A stretch of DNA of 33,070 nucleotides from Bdellovibrionales bacterium CG12_big_fil_rev_8_21_14_0_65_38_15 (GTDB lineage: Bacteria > Bdellovibrionota > Bacteriovoracia > Bacteriovoracales > Bacteriovoracaceae), in assembly GCA_002787775.1 (NCBI GenBank), contig PCUW01000029.1, positions 1 to 33,070 of the forward strand, written 5' to 3'. The position numbers were made by a program, and so were the translations under genes. The notes beneath the pieces are model-generated. The model was not told the origin of the DNA and did no database searches. It saw only the letters and a program-made list of their open reading frames with translations. Positions 31,714 to 33,070 of the stretch are shown here, one piece after another; the first letter of the stretch is position 1; each line of letters starts with the position of its first letter.

Positions 31714-33070
31714 GTAGTTATCAATTTGATGCCCTCGTCATTGGTAGTGGAGTCGCTGGTTTAGCAAGTGCGATTCGTCTAGGTGAATCAGGCATTAAGG
31801 TTGGTATTTTAACTCGAGAAAAAGATCCAAAAATCTCTAATACATTTTGGGCCCAAGGCGGAATCATTTACGAGAGAAATGATAACTCTTCACCAAAAGA
31901 AGGTGAGGGAAGTTTAATAGATGATATTTTCAAGGCTTCAGCAGGTACGAGCCTTTATGAAGCGGCTCAGATTTTACAAGACCGCTCTGGTGCAATTTTA
32001 GAAGATCTGCTTCTTAAAAAAGCAAAAACAAATTTTCAGCGTAGTGAAAATGGTGATCTTAATTTCACCATGGAAGCCTGCCATTCGAAATCTCGTATTT
32101 TATATCAGGGTGATTTTACTGGTCGTGAAATTCAAGTTTCAATGCTGAATTATTTGAATGATAAAAAGAGATTTCCTAATGTTACTTTTTTAACTGGGCA
32201 TACGGCGATCGATCTACTGACTCCACTTCACCATGGTGTGCGCATTCAACAGCGTTATGAAGAACCTCGTGTTCTTGGTGCCTACGTCTTTAATCAAGAA
32301 ACGGGCATGACCGCTAAAGCGATTGCTAAAGTTACTATTTTAGCGACTGGTGGAATCGGTGCACTTTATCTCAACCATTCAAACTCTGAAGGGGCGAGAG
32401 GAGATGGTCACGCGATGGCCAAACGTGCGGGTGCTATCTTTACAGATATGGAGTTTATCCAATTTCACCCGACGACCTTTTTTGATAAAAGTTCTCATCG
32501 ACGTTTCCTTATTTCAGAAGCTCTTCGCGGTGAGGGGGGAGTCTTAGTCAATTCTGAAGGTCGAGCCTTCATGTCTAAGTACCATCCCGATAGAGAACTG
32601 GCTCCGCGTGATGTGGTGGCAAGATCTATTCATGAAGAAATGATTGCGACCAGACATGAATGTGTTTATCTCGATATGACTCATAAAGATGCTGATTGGG
32701 TACGCTCAAGATTTCCTACAATTTTTGAACATTGTCTTTCGAAAAATGTTGATATGACAGAAGAACCTATTCCTGTGGTTCCTGCTGCTCACTATACTTG
32801 TGGCGGTGTGAAGACTGATCTAAGCGGTAAGACAAATTTAAAAGGTCTTTATGCCGTTGGTGAAGTTGCTTGTACTGGACTTCATGGAGCTAACAGACTG
32901 GCATCAACGTCACTTCTTGAAGGTTTAACTTTTGGCTATATCGCTGCTGAAAATATTCTAGAGTCATTGCCGCAAGAAAAGACTTATGACTTTACTCAAA
33001 TCAAAGACTGGAAAGATGGTCATCTGCAAGTCGATCGCGCTTTAACAGCTCAAGACTGGATGACGTTAAA
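31710..33070 (+). CDS. nadB: L-aspartate oxidase (3' end beyond the window)
   Basis: FAD enzyme that oxidises L-aspartate to iminoaspartate, the first step of de novo NAD synthesis. 453 codons are present; the usual length is about 530 aa, so the end lies past 33070. Seen: FAD motif VIGSGVAGLASAIRL (10-24), SNTFWAQGGI (43-52), Glu122 in EACHSKSRIL (family EGGHSxxRIL, so the GG pair is changed), ILATGGIG, EFIQFHPTTF, SEALRGEGG, ELAPRDVVARSI, AAHYTCGGV, and GLHGANRLASTSLLEG. NadB rather than succinate dehydrogenase is favoured by pairing with nadC and by HGANRLAS. ATG 31710 overlaps the nadC stop. nadA, the quinolinate synthase gene, is not seen. Confidence 0.95.
   Translation, partial: MSSYQFDALVIGSGVAGLASAIRLGESGIKVGILTREKDPKISNTFWAQGGIIYERNDNSSPKEGEGSLIDDIFKASAGTSLYEAAQILQDRSGAILEDLLLKKAKTNFQRSENGDLNFTMEACHSKSRILYQGDFTGREIQVSMLNYLNDKKRFPNVTFLTGHTAIDLLTPLHHGVRIQQRYEEPRVLGAYVFNQETGMTAKAIAKVTILATGGIGALYLNHSNSEGARGDGHAMAKRAGAIFTDMEFIQFHPTTFFDKSSHRRFLISEALRGEGGVLVNSEGRAFMSKYHPDRELAPRDVVARSIHEEMIATRHECVYLDMTHKDADWVRSRFPTIFEHCLSKNVDMTEEPIPVVPAAHYTCGGVKTDLSGKTNLKGLYAVGEVACTGLHGANRLASTSLLEGLTFGYIAAENILESLPQEKTYDFTQIKDWKDGHLQVDRALTAQDWMTL

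Overview
The window looks like chromosomal core-genome DNA from a predatory or predator-related bacterium of the Bdellovibrionota, most likely the Bacteriovorax/Halobacteriovorax/Peredibacter branch. That placement is inferred from three things: AT-rich DNA with short intergenic gaps, a mixed gene set (RNase Y and a fused branched-chain 2-oxoacid dehydrogenase E1 beside EpmA, ZapA, LolA and RimO), and many secreted or lipoprotein genes without obvious wide families. No phage, insertion sequence, CRISPR array, integron or rRNA is visible. Once an unusual-start membrane gene at about 18949-19473 is accepted, no gene-free stretch exceeds 300 bases.

Layout. 1-2152: rph and rdgB overlap, followed by tRNA-Pro(UGG) with its own promoter and terminator, then a small TerB-like gene. 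2304-8630: smc, an overlapping lolA, and a convergent lipoprotein lytic transglycosylase. 8777-13681: rimO; a convergent secreted protein with a possible permuted papain-type His/Cys pair; a secreted DUF4214-like protein; and an arylsulfotransferase-like lipoprotein. 13671-19473: epmA diverges from a tight ftsY-zapA-fthC-rny-SDR-membrane-protein cluster. 19355-22029: a dihydrouridine synthase diverges from a NUDIX, 8-TM protein and zinc-ribbon cluster in which stops and starts overlap. 22030-25043: a CNNM/CBS/CorC-type transporter behind a structured 242-base leader, a thioredoxin-reductase-like flavoprotein, and a convergent [2Fe-2S] ferredoxin. 25145-29699: leucine dehydrogenase, an outer-membrane barrel, and the fused E1 of branched-chain 2-oxoacid dehydrogenase. 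29696-33070: a reduced ComEC-like membrane protein diverges from nadC-nadB, and nadB runs off the end.

How the genes work together. Leucine dehydrogenase deaminates branched-chain amino acids and the E1 decarboxylates the resulting 2-oxo acids, a route that fits growth on prey amino acids and supply of branched fatty-acid primers. NadB and NadC are two of the three de novo steps to nicotinate mononucleotide. Smc, ZapA, FtsY and LolA serve chromosome organisation, division, membrane targeting and lipoprotein sorting.

Main unusual points: all six convergent gene pairs overlap at their 3' ends, in at least two cases with hairpins embedded in coding sequence; a membrane gene appears to lack any ATG/GTG/TTG start near its 5' end; the barrel gene may be leaderless, with its start inside a 10-bp inverted repeat; the rph ribosome-binding site lies in a 9-bp inverted repeat; and an SDR protein has lost the catalytic Tyr and Asn. 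I do not see a convincing new multi-gene system. The strongest novelty is in gene architecture and 5' leaders.
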